Below, one piece after another: positions 9,307 through 17,823 of a DNA stretch of 64,000 nt. Below the pieces are notes generated by a model. It was not told the DNA's origin, did not search any database, and saw only the letters and a list, made by a program, of their open reading frames with translations. The stretch comes from Parabacteroides faecis (GTDB lineage: Bacteria; Bacteroidota; Bacteroidia; Bacteroidales; Tannerellaceae). Where the stretch lies: NCBI RefSeq assembly GCF_014647375.1, contig NZ_BMPB01000003.1, forward strand, positions 124,001-188,000, read 5' to 3'. Position numbers and translations under genes: made by a program. The stretch's first letter is position 1; each line of letters opens with the position of its first letter.

Positions 9307-9957
9307 TCAAATATAATATTCCGTCGTATCGACAATTCCGGCACGCAACGCATACTTGGTTGCTTCATGCACATTGTTGACTTCCAGTTTTCGGAAGATA
9401 TTCTTTCGGTGGGTGGTGATGGTATGGATGCTGGAGAAACGTTCGGAAGCTATCTCTTTGGTCGTTTTTCCCAAAGCGATGGACTTTAATATCTCTTTTT
9501 CCGTGGAGGTCAGTACCGGGTGCTCTTTCGGTTCACGAACAGAGTTCTTATTCGAAAGCAGGTGATGGATTCGCTGGCAGATAAAACGCCGGGAATGCAA
9601 AGCCGATCGTAAGGCTTCCTGTATCTCATCCGATGAAGCATCTTTCAGGACAATACCGAATGCCTCGCTGCTGAAAAGGATGCGGCGGATAAAATCTTCA
9701 CTCAGCTCGTCACTGAAAAGTATCCAGGATACCTGCTTGAAACGTTCCTGCACGATCAGTAGTTCGTCGGCACTCGCCAAATCGAAAAGCGTATAATCGA
9801 GCAGGACTACAGCCTGCGGATATTGTTGCAGAAGTTGGAGTAGTTCACGTTTACCGGCAACCTCGGTTACAAGCGAGAAGTCCGGCATCTTATCAGTCAG
9901 ATATAAGATGCCGGCTTTCGTGATATCCTGATTATCGGCTATGATCAATGTTCGCAT
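9307..9957 (-). CDS. Orphan LuxR/NarL-family response regulator
   Basis: This 216-residue protein has a receiver domain (about 1-118) with acidic residues near D8, phospho-acceptor D54 (VVLLDYTLFD) and K105 (IVLKD). A C-terminal LuxR-type helix-turn-helix follows (about 148-212, LTSTEKEILKSIALGKTTKEIASERF). No histidine kinase gene is adjacent. Its ATG overlaps the TGA of the upstream trans-sulfuration gene (TGATG), so it is translated from that mRNA by coupling. This suggests expression tied to sulfur amino-acid metabolism, which is inference. Confidence 0.92.
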   Translation of the reverse strand: MRTLIIADNQDITKAGILYLTDKMPDFSLVTEVAGKRELLQLLQQYPQAVVLLDYTLFDLASADELLIVQERFKQVSWILFSDELSEDFIRRILFSSEAFGIVLKDASSDEIQEALRSALHSRRFICQRIHHLLSNKNSVREPKEHPVLTSTEKEILKSIALGKTTKEIASERFSSIHTITTHRKNIFRKLEVNNVHEATKYALRAGIVDTTEYYI

Positions 9958-11198
9958 CAGCTGGTTACGGATAAGGCTTGTTCAATATCATTGTACAGAT
10001 CATCGACCGGTTCAAGGCCGACCGACAGGCGGACCGTCTGCTGACTGATATCCATATCCCGACGCTGCTCCTCCGTGAAACTGCCGTAGATGGTACTGGC
10101 AGGATGGATAGCCAATGTCTTGTTATCAAACAGATTCGTAGCCCTGCGAATCAACTTCAGGCGATTCATAAAGGCAAAACAGGCTTCGCGGGCAGGCAGG
10201 TCGAACGTCAGCATCGCTCCGGGATAACGACCGAACTGGGAAGTGCTCAGTTGGTAATACGGATTATCTTCCAGCCCGGTATAATTGACGGACACGATGC
10301 CATGCAGGCTTTGCAAACGTTTTGCCAACTCCAGGCAGGTGAAAGCCTGCCGTTCAAAACGGAGCTGCATAGTTTCCAGGCCCAATGTCTGCATATAAGC
10401 GACCTGCGGCGTCATATAGGCTCCCAGATTCCGGTGGATCTCTTTACGCAGGCGGGCTGTGAATGCACGTTCGCCATATTGTTCATACCAATGTTTCAGG
10501 ATGAATGAACGGCTCCAGTCGAACGTTCCGTTGTCGAGGATCAGCCCTCCTACACTCGTTGCACCTCCGGAAATATATTTGGTACTGGATACGATCTCGA
10601 TGTCTATCCCGAAATCCTTTCCGTGGAAAACCGTGAAAGGGACGATCGTCGTATCTGCGATCAAGGGAACTTTGGCCTCTCTGGCGATAGACGACAATAG
10701 CTTTAAATCGACCACTTCCAATTGAGGATTGGTGATCACTTCCACAAATACAGCGCAGGTATTGTAATCGACATTTGCACGAACCTCATCCGGATTTGTC
10801 AGGTCACAGAAACGTGCTTCGACTCCGAATGCGGCCAATGTCGTTTTCATCAGCGAATAGGTATTACCGAAGAGATGGGGAGAAGTCACGATATTCGCCC
10901 CGGAGAAGCCGATCGCCATCAAGGTATTGCAGATGGCAGCCATTCCGGAGTTGAGCGCAGTCACACTCATCGCTCCGGTGATAGCCTGTATGCGATCTTC
11001 AAAATATTGCACGGTCGGATTCGTTATCCGCGAATAAGCATGGTCGGTCGTGCGGCCGCAGAAAGCGGCTTCCATGGCTTCGGCGGAATCAAATTCGTAG
11101 GCCGCTGTGTGATAGACCGGCATAGACAACGCGTTGTAGGCATCCGGCCTTTCGTAAGGAGTATGAAGCAAACGGGCTTCAATGCTATTTTCTTTCAT
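9957..11198 (-). CDS. PLP-dependent trans-sulfuration enzyme (cystathionine gamma-synthase / O-acetylhomoserine sulfhydrylase-like)
   Basis: This 413-residue member of the Cys/Met metabolism PLP family has the YSRITNPT substrate segment (56-63), SGMAA near 84-88 and the PLP lysine K207 in SSTKYISGGAT. Family members use activated homoserine with sulfide or cysteine, or cleave cystathionine. Motifs alone do not separate these activities, although the 413-residue length and the NPT/TTKY pattern favour a gamma-synthase or sulfhydrylase. It has its own -7 box upstream and is followed, with a one-base stop/start overlap, by a response-regulator gene. Confidence 0.88.
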   Translation of the reverse strand: MKENSIEARLLHTPYERPDAYNALSMPVYHTAAYEFDSAEAMEAAFCGRTTDHAYSRITNPTVQYFEDRIQAITGAMSVTALNSGMAAICNTLMAIGFSGANIVTSPHLFGNTYSLMKTTLAAFGVEARFCDLTNPDEVRANVDYNTCAVFVEVITNPQLEVVDLKLLSSIAREAKVPLIADTTIVPFTVFHGKDFGIDIEIVSSTKYISGGATSVGGLILDNGTFDWSRSFILKHWYEQYGERAFTARLRKEIHRNLGAYMTPQVAYMQTLGLETMQLRFERQAFTCLELAKRLQSLHGIVSVNYTGLEDNPYYQLSTSQFGRYPGAMLTFDLPAREACFAFMNRLKLIRRATNLFDNKTLAIHPASTIYGSFTEEQRRDMDISQQTVRLSVGLEPVDDLYNDIEQALSVTS

Positions 11199-11235
11199 TT
11201 TGTACTATCCTTGAGTAATTTTCTTTTTGCCGGTA

Positions 11236-11243
11236 CAAATGTA
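11236..11243 (-). promoter_or_regulatory. -7 promoter box for the trans-sulfuration gene
   Basis: The minus strand reads TACATTTG, a TAnnTTTG match 38 bases before the ATG at 11198. Confidence 0.6.
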
Positions 11244-11282
11244 TGATTCATTTACATTCGGAGTATACAAAATGAGATTTTT

Positions 11283-12896
11283 TTACCATCCTCCCGGTCT
11301 TCCGCCACCGCCGATATTCCCTCCGCCGCCCGGTCCGCCGGAGTAAGAACCGACAGTCGTGACTATCGAACTAACGGTAAAGGTGGCGGCCTGTGTACCG
11401 CCGGAATAGGTCGATCCGGTATATAAGCCGTAAAAATCAGAGCCACCCGTAGCCGTTCCTCCGGTATAGATGGTATAGCCCGAACCGGATGTAAGGGCAG
11501 GACTACTGAATAATAATGTCATTTGCTGGAGCGTACGCGGTATCTTGAAAGTCAGGATATCGGCACCATCATCCGAGCTTATATGGAATAATGTATTTTG
11601 AGTACCGCTTCCACCGTAGATCAGGGAAGATTGAGTGCATGCGTTAGTGGTCGGTGTACTGGTGCCTCCTCCTACTCCGATGATTGTTCCGCCGGTGATC
11701 TTAAATGTATTCTGGTCACAGTCAAAGCCATCTTCCGGCGAAGAAGTACCGATGGAGACGACAGTGCCTCCGGTAATCGTCAGCGTACCGTTAGAATCGA
11801 TGCCATCGTTTGCGGTACTGTAACAATAAATCTCTCCGCCGTTAATGACAATGGAAGTGGCCGCATTGATACAGTCATCGTAAGCCTCGACGATGATATA
11901 GCCGTCGTTAATGACCAGTTCGCGCTTGCTCTCGATACCTTCCGCTTCCGAACGGGAGGTTTTTACCGTTATATTTCCTCCGTTGATAGTCAGGTTGCCC
12001 AGGCTTTTTATTCCTTTGGCGGAAGTGCCCGTTGTCGTTATACGGATCGTTCCTCCGTTGATATCCATGTAGGGATTAATAGATGAATCGGAGCCTTCGT
12101 AGGAGGTGGTGATTCCTTCATCACCGCTGACGATCGTAATATCGCCGTCCTGGATAAGGATATAGCCTTCTTCACATTCTATGGCGTCGGTTGCCGCATG
12201 GATCGTCAGGGTTCCTCCGTCTATTATGACGGCATCGTTCGTGTGGATACCGTCGGAGACTTTACTGGTAAGCATGAAATTTCCTTCATAAATACGAACA
12301 TAGTCGTCACTGCAAATGGCATGCTTGTTATTACCGTTGACCGTCAGCGAGCCGTTACCGTTGAAAATCAGCTGGCCTTCACTGAAAAAGGCTGCTTTCT
12401 GGTCTTCGCTGCCATTTGTTGCATAGGAGGAACCATCCGTCAATATATTCTGCGTGTTATCATTCAGCTGGACAAATACCCGTTTATGTGATTGGATATT
12501 AACAGCCGGACCGGAAGGGTTGGTGATGGATACACCATCCAGTGTCAGCTTGAATTTATAGTCGCTGTAAATCTTTACCATTCCGTTGGTCGTCGAACCG
12601 GAGAGAACATATTCCATTTCTTCGGCTGTCGAAACGATCGTCACTTGTCCGTCACTAATCTGAACAGATACGCCGTTGTCCGACATCGGGTTGGAGACTG
12701 TGACCGTGTTATCAAAAGAAACCGTGACCGTACTGGAAAAAGAAGAGTTATCTACCTGATCATTCTCATCGTCCGGGACAGCCTTTGTTTCCTCACCGGA
12801 AGAAATGTCGTCTGCACTGCATGCCGGTAAAGACGGTACCAGTATGAACAGGGAAACAGCAAACAGATAGCTCTTTACAATGGTATATTTTATCAT
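11283..12896 (-). CDS. Cthe_2159-type beta-helical carbohydrate-binding lipoprotein
   Basis: This 537-residue protein starts with a lipoprotein signal (VSLFILVPSLPAC), followed by an acidic Ser-rich linker and a long right-handed beta-helix. The helix shows repeated turns such as IIDGGTLTIHAATDAIECEEG, LTINGGNITVKTSRSEAEGIES and IVINGGEIYCYSTANDGIDSNGT. This is the pattern of the Cthe_2159 carbohydrate-binding family, whose founder binds cellulose and pectin-like polymers. The C-terminus is a Gly/Pro-rich tail. The ATG at 12896 is chosen because the frame upstream opens only at a TTG. It is transcribed away from the polyphosphate-polymerase operon. I recall similar proteins sitting near VTC/DUF4956 genes elsewhere, so a shared role is plausible. 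Confidence 0.8.
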   Translation of the reverse strand: MIKYTIVKSYLFAVSLFILVPSLPACSADDISSGEETKAVPDDENDQVDNSSFSSTVTVSFDNTVTVSNPMSDNGVSVQISDGQVTIVSTAEEMEYVLSGSTTNGMVKIYSDYKFKLTLDGVSITNPSGPAVNIQSHKRVFVQLNDNTQNILTDGSSYATNGSEDQKAAFFSEGQLIFNGNGSLTVNGNNKHAICSDDYVRIYEGNFMLTSKVSDGIHTNDAVIIDGGTLTIHAATDAIECEEGYILIQDGDITIVSGDEGITTSYEGSDSSINPYMDINGGTIRITTTGTSAKGIKSLGNLTINGGNITVKTSRSEAEGIESKRELVINDGYIIVEAYDDCINAATSIVINGGEIYCYSTANDGIDSNGTLTITGGTVVSIGTSSPEDGFDCDQNTFKITGGTIIGVGGGTSTPTTNACTQSSLIYGGSGTQNTLFHISSDDGADILTFKIPRTLQQMTLLFSSPALTSGSGYTIYTGGTATGGSDFYGLYTGSTYSGGTQAATFTVSSIVTTVGSYSGGPGGGGNIGGGGRPGGW

Positions 12897-13035
12897 ATCC
12901 TTTTGTTTTTTGATCTCCAAAAATAGCGTTCCCTCCTATCTTCTAAAAAAAGAATCTGTAAACGGGATGTTTTTATCAATGAAATAAATCTTATACCGCA
13001 TTATTTCATTTAGTATCAGATTATCGATAACCTCA

Positions 13036-13043
13036 CAAAAGTA
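13036..13043 (-). promoter_or_regulatory. -7 promoter box for the beta-helix lipoprotein gene
   Basis: The minus strand reads TACTTTTG, fitting TAnnTTTG, about 140 bases before the ATG at 12896. Confidence 0.45.
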
Positions 13044-13146
13044 AGTACAACTGAAAAGTGACTACCGGATAGGAGCAGATAGGGATGGTTAGTGCTGGAT
13101 AAAGACAGTTAGTCTTTATTGGAAAAAGAGCTGACAACTGCTGTCG

Positions 13147-13204
13147 AAACATAGGTGTTTTAACGACAAAACATATATGATTTGCAAACGAAACATATAT
13201 GTTT
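13147..13204. repeat. Three palindromic operator-like repeats at 22-bp pitch
   Basis: Units begin at 13147 (AAACATAGGTGTTT), 13169 (AAACATATATGATT) and 13191 (AAACATATATGTTT). The spacing is exactly 22 bp, about two helical turns, so all three lie on one face of the DNA. They sit about 480 bp upstream of the operon that ends with a LytTR response regulator. Confidence 0.75.
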
Positions 13205-13622
13205 TGGAAAACGATTTACTTTGTAATAGAGCGTTAGAGAACGGTTTGACCTCTACTGAAAAAAATTGAAAAAATACCCTATTATAAATTCTATATTAAA
13301 GATACTTCTATCTATATTTAAAGAGAGACCGGTCCGTGTGTATAAGGTGTGTTTTATAACTTATTTTAGCCGATTGAAATTCAATAGATGCGGCGTATAG
13401 GAAACGTATAACTCAGCGTATAACTTAATTTCTTTAATTGTACGATATAGAACTAGCATCAAAATACTCGGTCCTACAATCTGATTATGCCTGGTCGGAG
13501 TTCCGAAAATTTTGATTCAGAAATTATTGAATCTTTCTCTCCTACTTATATCTCAAAAAATATTTTCATTGAATAAAACCGCCACTTCACTGATTATTTT
13601 TTCCCATCAATAAAAGCATCTC

Positions 13623-13630
13623 TATTTTTG
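13623..13630 (+). promoter_or_regulatory. -7 promoter box for the polyphosphate-polymerase operon
   Basis: TATTTTTG fits TAnnTTTG and lies 55 bases before the ATG at 13685. It overlaps an earlier in-frame start at 13628, which argues for 13685 as the true start. Confidence 0.5.
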
Positions 13631-13684
13631 AAACCAAAATGTAGAGGTTTAGTAAAAGGTTTAGTTATTAGTCTGAAAAGTAAT

Positions 13685-14464
13685 ATGGAAGAAAAGGTTA
13701 TCGACACTATTCTAAAAAGCTTCCCCTCCATCTCCCTGAGTGAGATGGAGGGTGTCCGGCTGATGAACCGGATAGATACCAAGTACACGACAACGTCGGA
13801 GCAATTGGTCTGTTTCCTTCGCCTGTTGCAAAAGGACTATTATATACAGGAAATAAACGGTAAACGTGTCAGCCCCTATCGCACCGTCTATCTGGATACA
13901 CCGGGACTATCCATGTATCTGGCACACCAGAACGGACGCAAAACCCGCGAAAAAATACGCATGCGTTCCTATTTAGATTCCTGCCGGACTTTCCTTGAGA
14001 TAAAAGATAAAAACAATAAAGGAAGAACACGAAAAGTACGAATGCCCCTCTCCTCTATGAACTCATACCTGGTCACGGAAGCAGAAGTGTTTCTTTATGA
14101 ACATGCTTCCTTTCAGTTGCAGGACTTAACGTTACAGGTTGAAAACCAGTTTAACCGTATCACCCTGGTCAACCGGGAGAAAACAGAACGGCTTACCATC
14201 GATACGGATCTCTGCTTCCGCCATCTCTCTTCCAGAAAAGAACAATCGTTACCCGGACTGGTCATTATCGAGTTGAAGCAGGACGGAAATATCCCCTCCC
14301 GCGCCAAAGTAAACCTTTCGCAATTACATATCCACCCGGTAAGTATCAGCAAATATTGCCTGGGTATGCTCCTGACGAACCCGGAAGCCAAACGCAACCG
14401 CTTTAAAAAGAAACTCACTCAAATAAATAAACTAGCAAACTATTCTTATGGATACATTATTTGA
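13685..14464 (+). CDS. VTC-domain polyphosphate polymerase-like protein
   Basis: This 259-residue protein has the conserved charged pattern of the VTC/polyphosphate polymerase fold, a triphosphate-tunnel relative. It carries RIDTKY near residue 30, TVYLDT near 70, REKIRMRSY near 91, LEIKD near 105 and IIELKQ near 199. These Arg, Lys and Glu residues would line a tunnel that binds nucleotide, metal and the growing polyphosphate chain. The activity is inferred from fold signatures. The next gene, a DUF4956 membrane protein, overlaps by 17 bases, and this VTC-DUF4956 pairing is widespread. An in-frame ATG at 13628 overlaps the promoter box and was not used. Confidence 0.82.
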   Translation: MEEKVIDTILKSFPSISLSEMEGVRLMNRIDTKYTTTSEQLVCFLRLLQKDYYIQEINGKRVSPYRTVYLDTPGLSMYLAHQNGRKTREKIRMRSYLDSCRTFLEIKDKNNKGRTRKVRMPLSSMNSYLVTEAEVFLYEHASFQLQDLTLQVENQFNRITLVNREKTERLTIDTDLCFRHLSSRKEQSLPGLVIIELKQDGNIPSRAKVNLSQLHIHPVSISKYCLGMLLTNPEAKRNRFKKKLTQINKLANYSYGYII

Positions 14465-15131
14465 TATCGTAGAGGAAACGCAGTTGATGGGCACTCCCGT
14501 AATGGATACGGAAGCGATTACCCAGCTGCTTATCCGGTTCTTTTTCAACTTCGTGATTGTCGGGATCATCATCCATTTCTTTTATTACCCGAAGAGCCGG
14601 CGGAGGGATTACTATTTCACATTCTCCCTGATCAATGTCAGTGTCTTTTTCCTGATCATCCTGATGGGAAGCGTGAAGCTGAAGATCGGTTTTGCCCTGG
14701 GTATATTTGCCATCTTCGGGATCATCCGCTACCGGACAGAATCGGTCCCTATCCGCGAAATGACGTATCTCTTCATCATTATCGCCCTATCCGTTATCAA
14801 TGCCTTGTCTGTACAGATCAGTTATGCCGAACTGATTGCGACAAACTGTATCTTTATCCTTGTCACCTGGCTGCTGGAAAGCGAACGCTGGCTGAAACAT
14901 GTATCCTGCAAACTGATCCTGTATGATAAAATCCAGCTGATCGTTCCGGAAAAACGCAAAGAGCTGATAGCAGACCTCCGCCTCCGTACCGGACTGAATA
15001 TACAAAAGATTGAGATCGGACATATCGATTTCCTGCGCGATGCGGCATTCATCAAGGTATATTATGAATCCGAAGTGAGGGAGATCAATTCGGTCGATAC
15101 AGTAACCCGTTTCCCTCGGGAAGGAGAATAA
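14448..15131 (+). CDS. DUF4956 membrane protein
   Basis: This 227-residue protein has about five hydrophobic segments (near 29-46, 54-75, 77-93, 105-121 and 127-144), then a soluble C-terminal domain of about 80 residues. The motif IFGIIRYRTESVPIREMTYLF between helices 3 and 4 is the hallmark of DUF4956. The function of the family is not established. It often sits beside VTC-type polyphosphate polymerases and may couple polymer synthesis to the membrane. Its start overlaps the end of the polymerase gene. Confidence 0.85.
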   Translation: MDTLFDIVEETQLMGTPVMDTEAITQLLIRFFFNFVIVGIIIHFFYYPKSRRRDYYFTFSLINVSVFFLIILMGSVKLKIGFALGIFAIFGIIRYRTESVPIREMTYLFIIIALSVINALSVQISYAELIATNCIFILVTWLLESERWLKHVSCKLILYDKIQLIVPEKRKELIADLRLRTGLNIQKIEIGHIDFLRDAAFIKVYYESEVREINSVDTVTRFPREGE

Positions 15132-15152
15132 AAACAATTAAATACATCGATC

Positions 15153-15827
15153 ATGAAACAGCTAAAGATACTATTTTTTACCGCTTCCCTGCTGACTATC
15201 CATACTCTTTCAGCACAGGACGACCTGGGCTCCTCCCTTAGCGCCGACATTACTAAAAGGATCATCCCCGGGTTGAACCTGTCGCTGGAAGAAGACTTCC
15301 GGCTGCGTGATAACCTGAGTGAGGTCGACCGTTTTTCGACTACACTCGAACTAAGCTATAAGCCCTGGAAGTTCCTGAAATTAGGCGGTGCCTACAACCT
15401 GATCAACTATAACCATGAGACGAAAGGTTGGGAAGTGCGCCACCGGTATTATTTTTTTGCCACCGGTTCTTACCGTATTAACCGCTTTACCGTATCTTTA
15501 CGGGAGCGTTTTCAGAGTACCTACCGTGTCGGAGTGAAGGAAACAAGCAAACGGGCAAACCCGAAACTGTATCTTCGCAGCCGCCTGGAGGTGGAATACG
15601 ATATAAGGAATTGCAAATTCGAGCCTTTTGCCTCTGTCGAGCTATACAATACACTGAACGATCCGCAGGGAAATAAGATGAACAAGTTGAAATACACGGC
15701 AGGAAGCAAATATAGGCTGAACAAGCGTAATTCGTTACAACTCTATTATCGTTACGTCAACTTTAAAGACGATGACGAAGGAAACGGTAAACATATGATA
15801 GGATTGGGATATTCATATAAATTCTGA
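15153..15827 (+). CDS. DUF2490 outer-membrane beta-barrel protein
   Basis: This 224-residue protein has a signal peptide (MKQLKILFFTASLLTIHTLSAQ), then alternating amphipathic strands ending in an aromatic residue (GLGYSYKF), typical of a small outer-membrane barrel. The FSVSLRERFQST-like strand (here FTVSLRERFQSTYRVG) is shared with a second copy at 20225-20893. DUF2490 proteins have no known function. Its position between DUF4956 and a two-component system, with gaps of 21 and 5 bases, makes it part of the same operon and a possible surface component of the pathway. Confidence 0.85.
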   Translation: MKQLKILFFTASLLTIHTLSAQDDLGSSLSADITKRIIPGLNLSLEEDFRLRDNLSEVDRFSTTLELSYKPWKFLKLGGAYNLINYNHETKGWEVRHRYYFFATGSYRINRFTVSLRERFQSTYRVGVKETSKRANPKLYLRSRLEVEYDIRNCKFEPFASVELYNTLNDPQGNKMNKLKYTAGSKYRLNKRNSLQLYYRYVNFKDDDEGNGKHMIGLGYSYKF

Positions 15828-15832
15828 CAGCA

Positions 15833-16969
15833 ATGGAGAAACAGGAACGACGACAGAAGCTACTGGAAAACCTGATCTACCTGATTATCTGGGTAGTCAT
15901 TCTGGTGTCCCCGCTTCTGGAACATAAATATAACGGAGAGACGATCAACTGGAACGATATTTTCCGCGCCTGGAAAATGATCGCACCTTTCTTTATCCTT
16001 TTCCTCATCAATAATTATGTGCTTATTCCTTTTTTACTGATAAGGAAAAAGTCATGGCTTTACCTGCTATTCTCCTTGCTGACTGTCTGCCTGATATTTG
16101 CCTTGAATCCTTTCGTCAAACTCAAACGGCCCGGAGGAATGGAGAAACATCCGCCACGCGAATTTATGATGAACCGGCCGCCGAAAGAGGAAATGCCGGG
16201 ACCTAAATTCCCGATGGAGAAAGAACCGCCCAGGCAAGCTATGCGCCCACCGATGTGGCAGATGCCGGGGATGATCTCTCCTATGGTAAACTTCATCCTG
16301 ACAGCTATCCTGGTACTCGGTCTGAATGTTGCCATTAAGCTCCTGTTCAAATCGATCCGTGACGAGCACCGGATGAAGGAACTGGAGAAACATACCTTAC
16401 AAACAGAACTGGAATACCTGAAACATCAGATCAATCCGCATTTCTTTATGAATACGCTCAACAATATCCATGCGCTTATCGACCTGGATACGGAAAAAGC
16501 GAAAGAGACCGTTCTTGAGTTATCCAAGATGATGCGTTATGTTTTATATGATGCCACCCAGCCCACCTTGCCACTGGCTAAAGAGATCGCTTTTCTGGAT
16601 AATTATATCGGATTGATGAAACTCCGCTATACGGACCAGGTTGAAATAGGGGTATCTCTCCCGGAAGAGATACCGAACGTACAGATTCCGCCCCTGCTCT
16701 TCATTTCTTTTCTTGAAAATGCGTTCAAGCATGGGATCAGTTACCGCCGGAAGTCATTCATCCACTTGTCGATGAAGGTTAAAGAGAACGAAATAGAATG
16801 CCTCGTGATCAACAGCAGTTTCAACAATGCGACCGAACAACACAAAGGGATAGGACTTGAAAATGTGAAGAAGCGGCTCCGTTTGTTATACGACAATGAT
16901 TATACGCTGGATATCCAAAGTGAGAATAATGAATATCGTGTTTTACTGATAATACCCATACAATCATGA
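15833..16969 (+). CDS. LytS/YehU-type sensor histidine kinase with a Met/Pro-rich periplasmic loop
   Basis: This 378-residue kinase has four predicted membrane helices (about 12-28, 48-68, 74-93 and 150-170). The phospho-accepting domain is of the His_kinase type, with H203 in QINPHFFMNTLNNIH, and an ATPase domain follows (N-box region FLENAFKHG, later GIGLENVKKRL). The segment between helices 3 and 4 (about 99-148), predicted periplasmic, contains many methionines and prolines (for example EFMMNRPPKEEMPGP and MRPPMWQMPGM). The gene overlaps the response-regulator gene by four bases, so the two form a pair. Confidence 0.93.
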   Translation: MEKQERRQKLLENLIYLIIWVVILVSPLLEHKYNGETINWNDIFRAWKMIAPFFILFLINNYVLIPFLLIRKKSWLYLLFSLLTVCLIFALNPFVKLKRPGGMEKHPPREFMMNRPPKEEMPGPKFPMEKEPPRQAMRPPMWQMPGMISPMVNFILTAILVLGLNVAIKLLFKSIRDEHRMKELEKHTLQTELEYLKHQINPHFFMNTLNNIHALIDLDTEKAKETVLELSKMMRYVLYDATQPTLPLAKEIAFLDNYIGLMKLRYTDQVEIGVSLPEEIPNVQIPPLLFISFLENAFKHGISYRRKSFIHLSMKVKENEIECLVINSSFNNATEQHKGIGLENVKKRLRLLYDNDYTLDIQSENNEYRVLLIIPIQS

Positions 16970-17706
16970 TCAGATGTATTGCCATTGATGATGAGCCGCT
17001 GGCGCTCACACAAATAACCGGTTATATAGAAAAAGTTCCTTTTCTTCAACTGGTCAAAAGTTGTTCGAGTGCACTCGAAGCACTCGACGTGATTGCTTCG
17101 CAACCCGTCGACCTTATTTTTGCCGACATCAATATGCCGGATCTGAATGGGATGGATTTCGTTAAGTCACTGGTAAAGAAACCGCTTGTTATCTTTACAA
17201 CCGCTTATTCGGAATATGCCGTAGAAGGTTTCCGCGTGGATGCGCTCGATTATCTGCTAAAGCCATTCGGATACGGCGATTTCCTGAAAGCGGCAAACAA
17301 AGCATTGCGACAGATGGAATTACTAAAACCATCCGCCATAGTCCCTGAAGTAAAAGATGAAAACAGCCCGTCGGAAAGTAAAGACCTTTACATCAAAGCG
17401 GATTACAAAATGATCCGGATAGATATGAGCAAGATCCTGTATATCGAAAGCCAGAATGAATATGTCCGCATCTTTACCGAAGACCAGAAGCCGGTCATGT
17501 CTCTTATCAGCATGAAATTACTGGAAGAGAAATTACCTTCGGGCAAATTCATGCGTGTGCATCGTTCGTATATGGTAAACCTCTCAAAGATAACGGCAGT
17601 AGCCAATAACCGTATCATTTTCGGAAAGGACACTTATATCCCTATCGGCAACCAGTATAAAGATAAATTCACTCAATATCTGGATACCCGCTTCCTCGGG
17701 AAATAG
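16966..17706 (+). CDS. LytTR-family response regulator
   Basis: This 246-residue protein has a receiver domain (1-120) with acidic D8/D9, phospho-acceptor D54 (LIFADINMP) and K103 (LLKPFGYGDF), then a LytTR DNA-binding domain (about 140-244, with YIESQNEYVRIFTEDQKPV and FMRVHRSYMVNLSKI). It pairs with the overlapping LytS-type kinase. LytTR proteins bind direct repeats spaced about two helical turns apart. The 22-bp-spaced repeats at 13147-13204 are therefore candidate sites for autoregulation, although their sequence is not a textbook LytTR half-site. Confidence 0.94.
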   Translation: MIRCIAIDDEPLALTQITGYIEKVPFLQLVKSCSSALEALDVIASQPVDLIFADINMPDLNGMDFVKSLVKKPLVIFTTAYSEYAVEGFRVDALDYLLKPFGYGDFLKAANKALRQMELLKPSAIVPEVKDENSPSESKDLYIKADYKMIRIDMSKILYIESQNEYVRIFTEDQKPVMSLISMKLLEEKLPSGKFMRVHRSYMVNLSKITAVANNRIIFGKDTYIPIGNQYKDKFTQYLDTRFLGK

Positions 17707-17781
17707 ATATTATTTATCTGTGGATATAAGGCATCTTACAGAATTATCAAACAAATATTAGCAGATCCAAACGTTAAATCG

Positions 17782-17789
17782 TATCTTTG
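17782..17789 (+). promoter_or_regulatory. -7 promoter box for xth
   Basis: TATCTTTG lies 35 bases upstream of the xth ATG. Confidence 0.65.
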
Positions 17790-17823
17790 AATTCATATAA
17801 AAACGGACAAACAAACAGTTCAT

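Larger units (their letters stand above)
12897..13684. other. 788-bp divergent intergenic region
   Basis: No convincing gene. It holds a minus-strand promoter box (13036-13043), a small dyad (AAAGAC/GTCTTT, 13101-13117), three 22-bp-phased palindromes (13147-13204), an AT-rich stretch of about 400 bp, and a plus-strand -7 box (13623-13630). The size and density of sites suggest complex control of the two divergent units. Confidence 0.7.
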
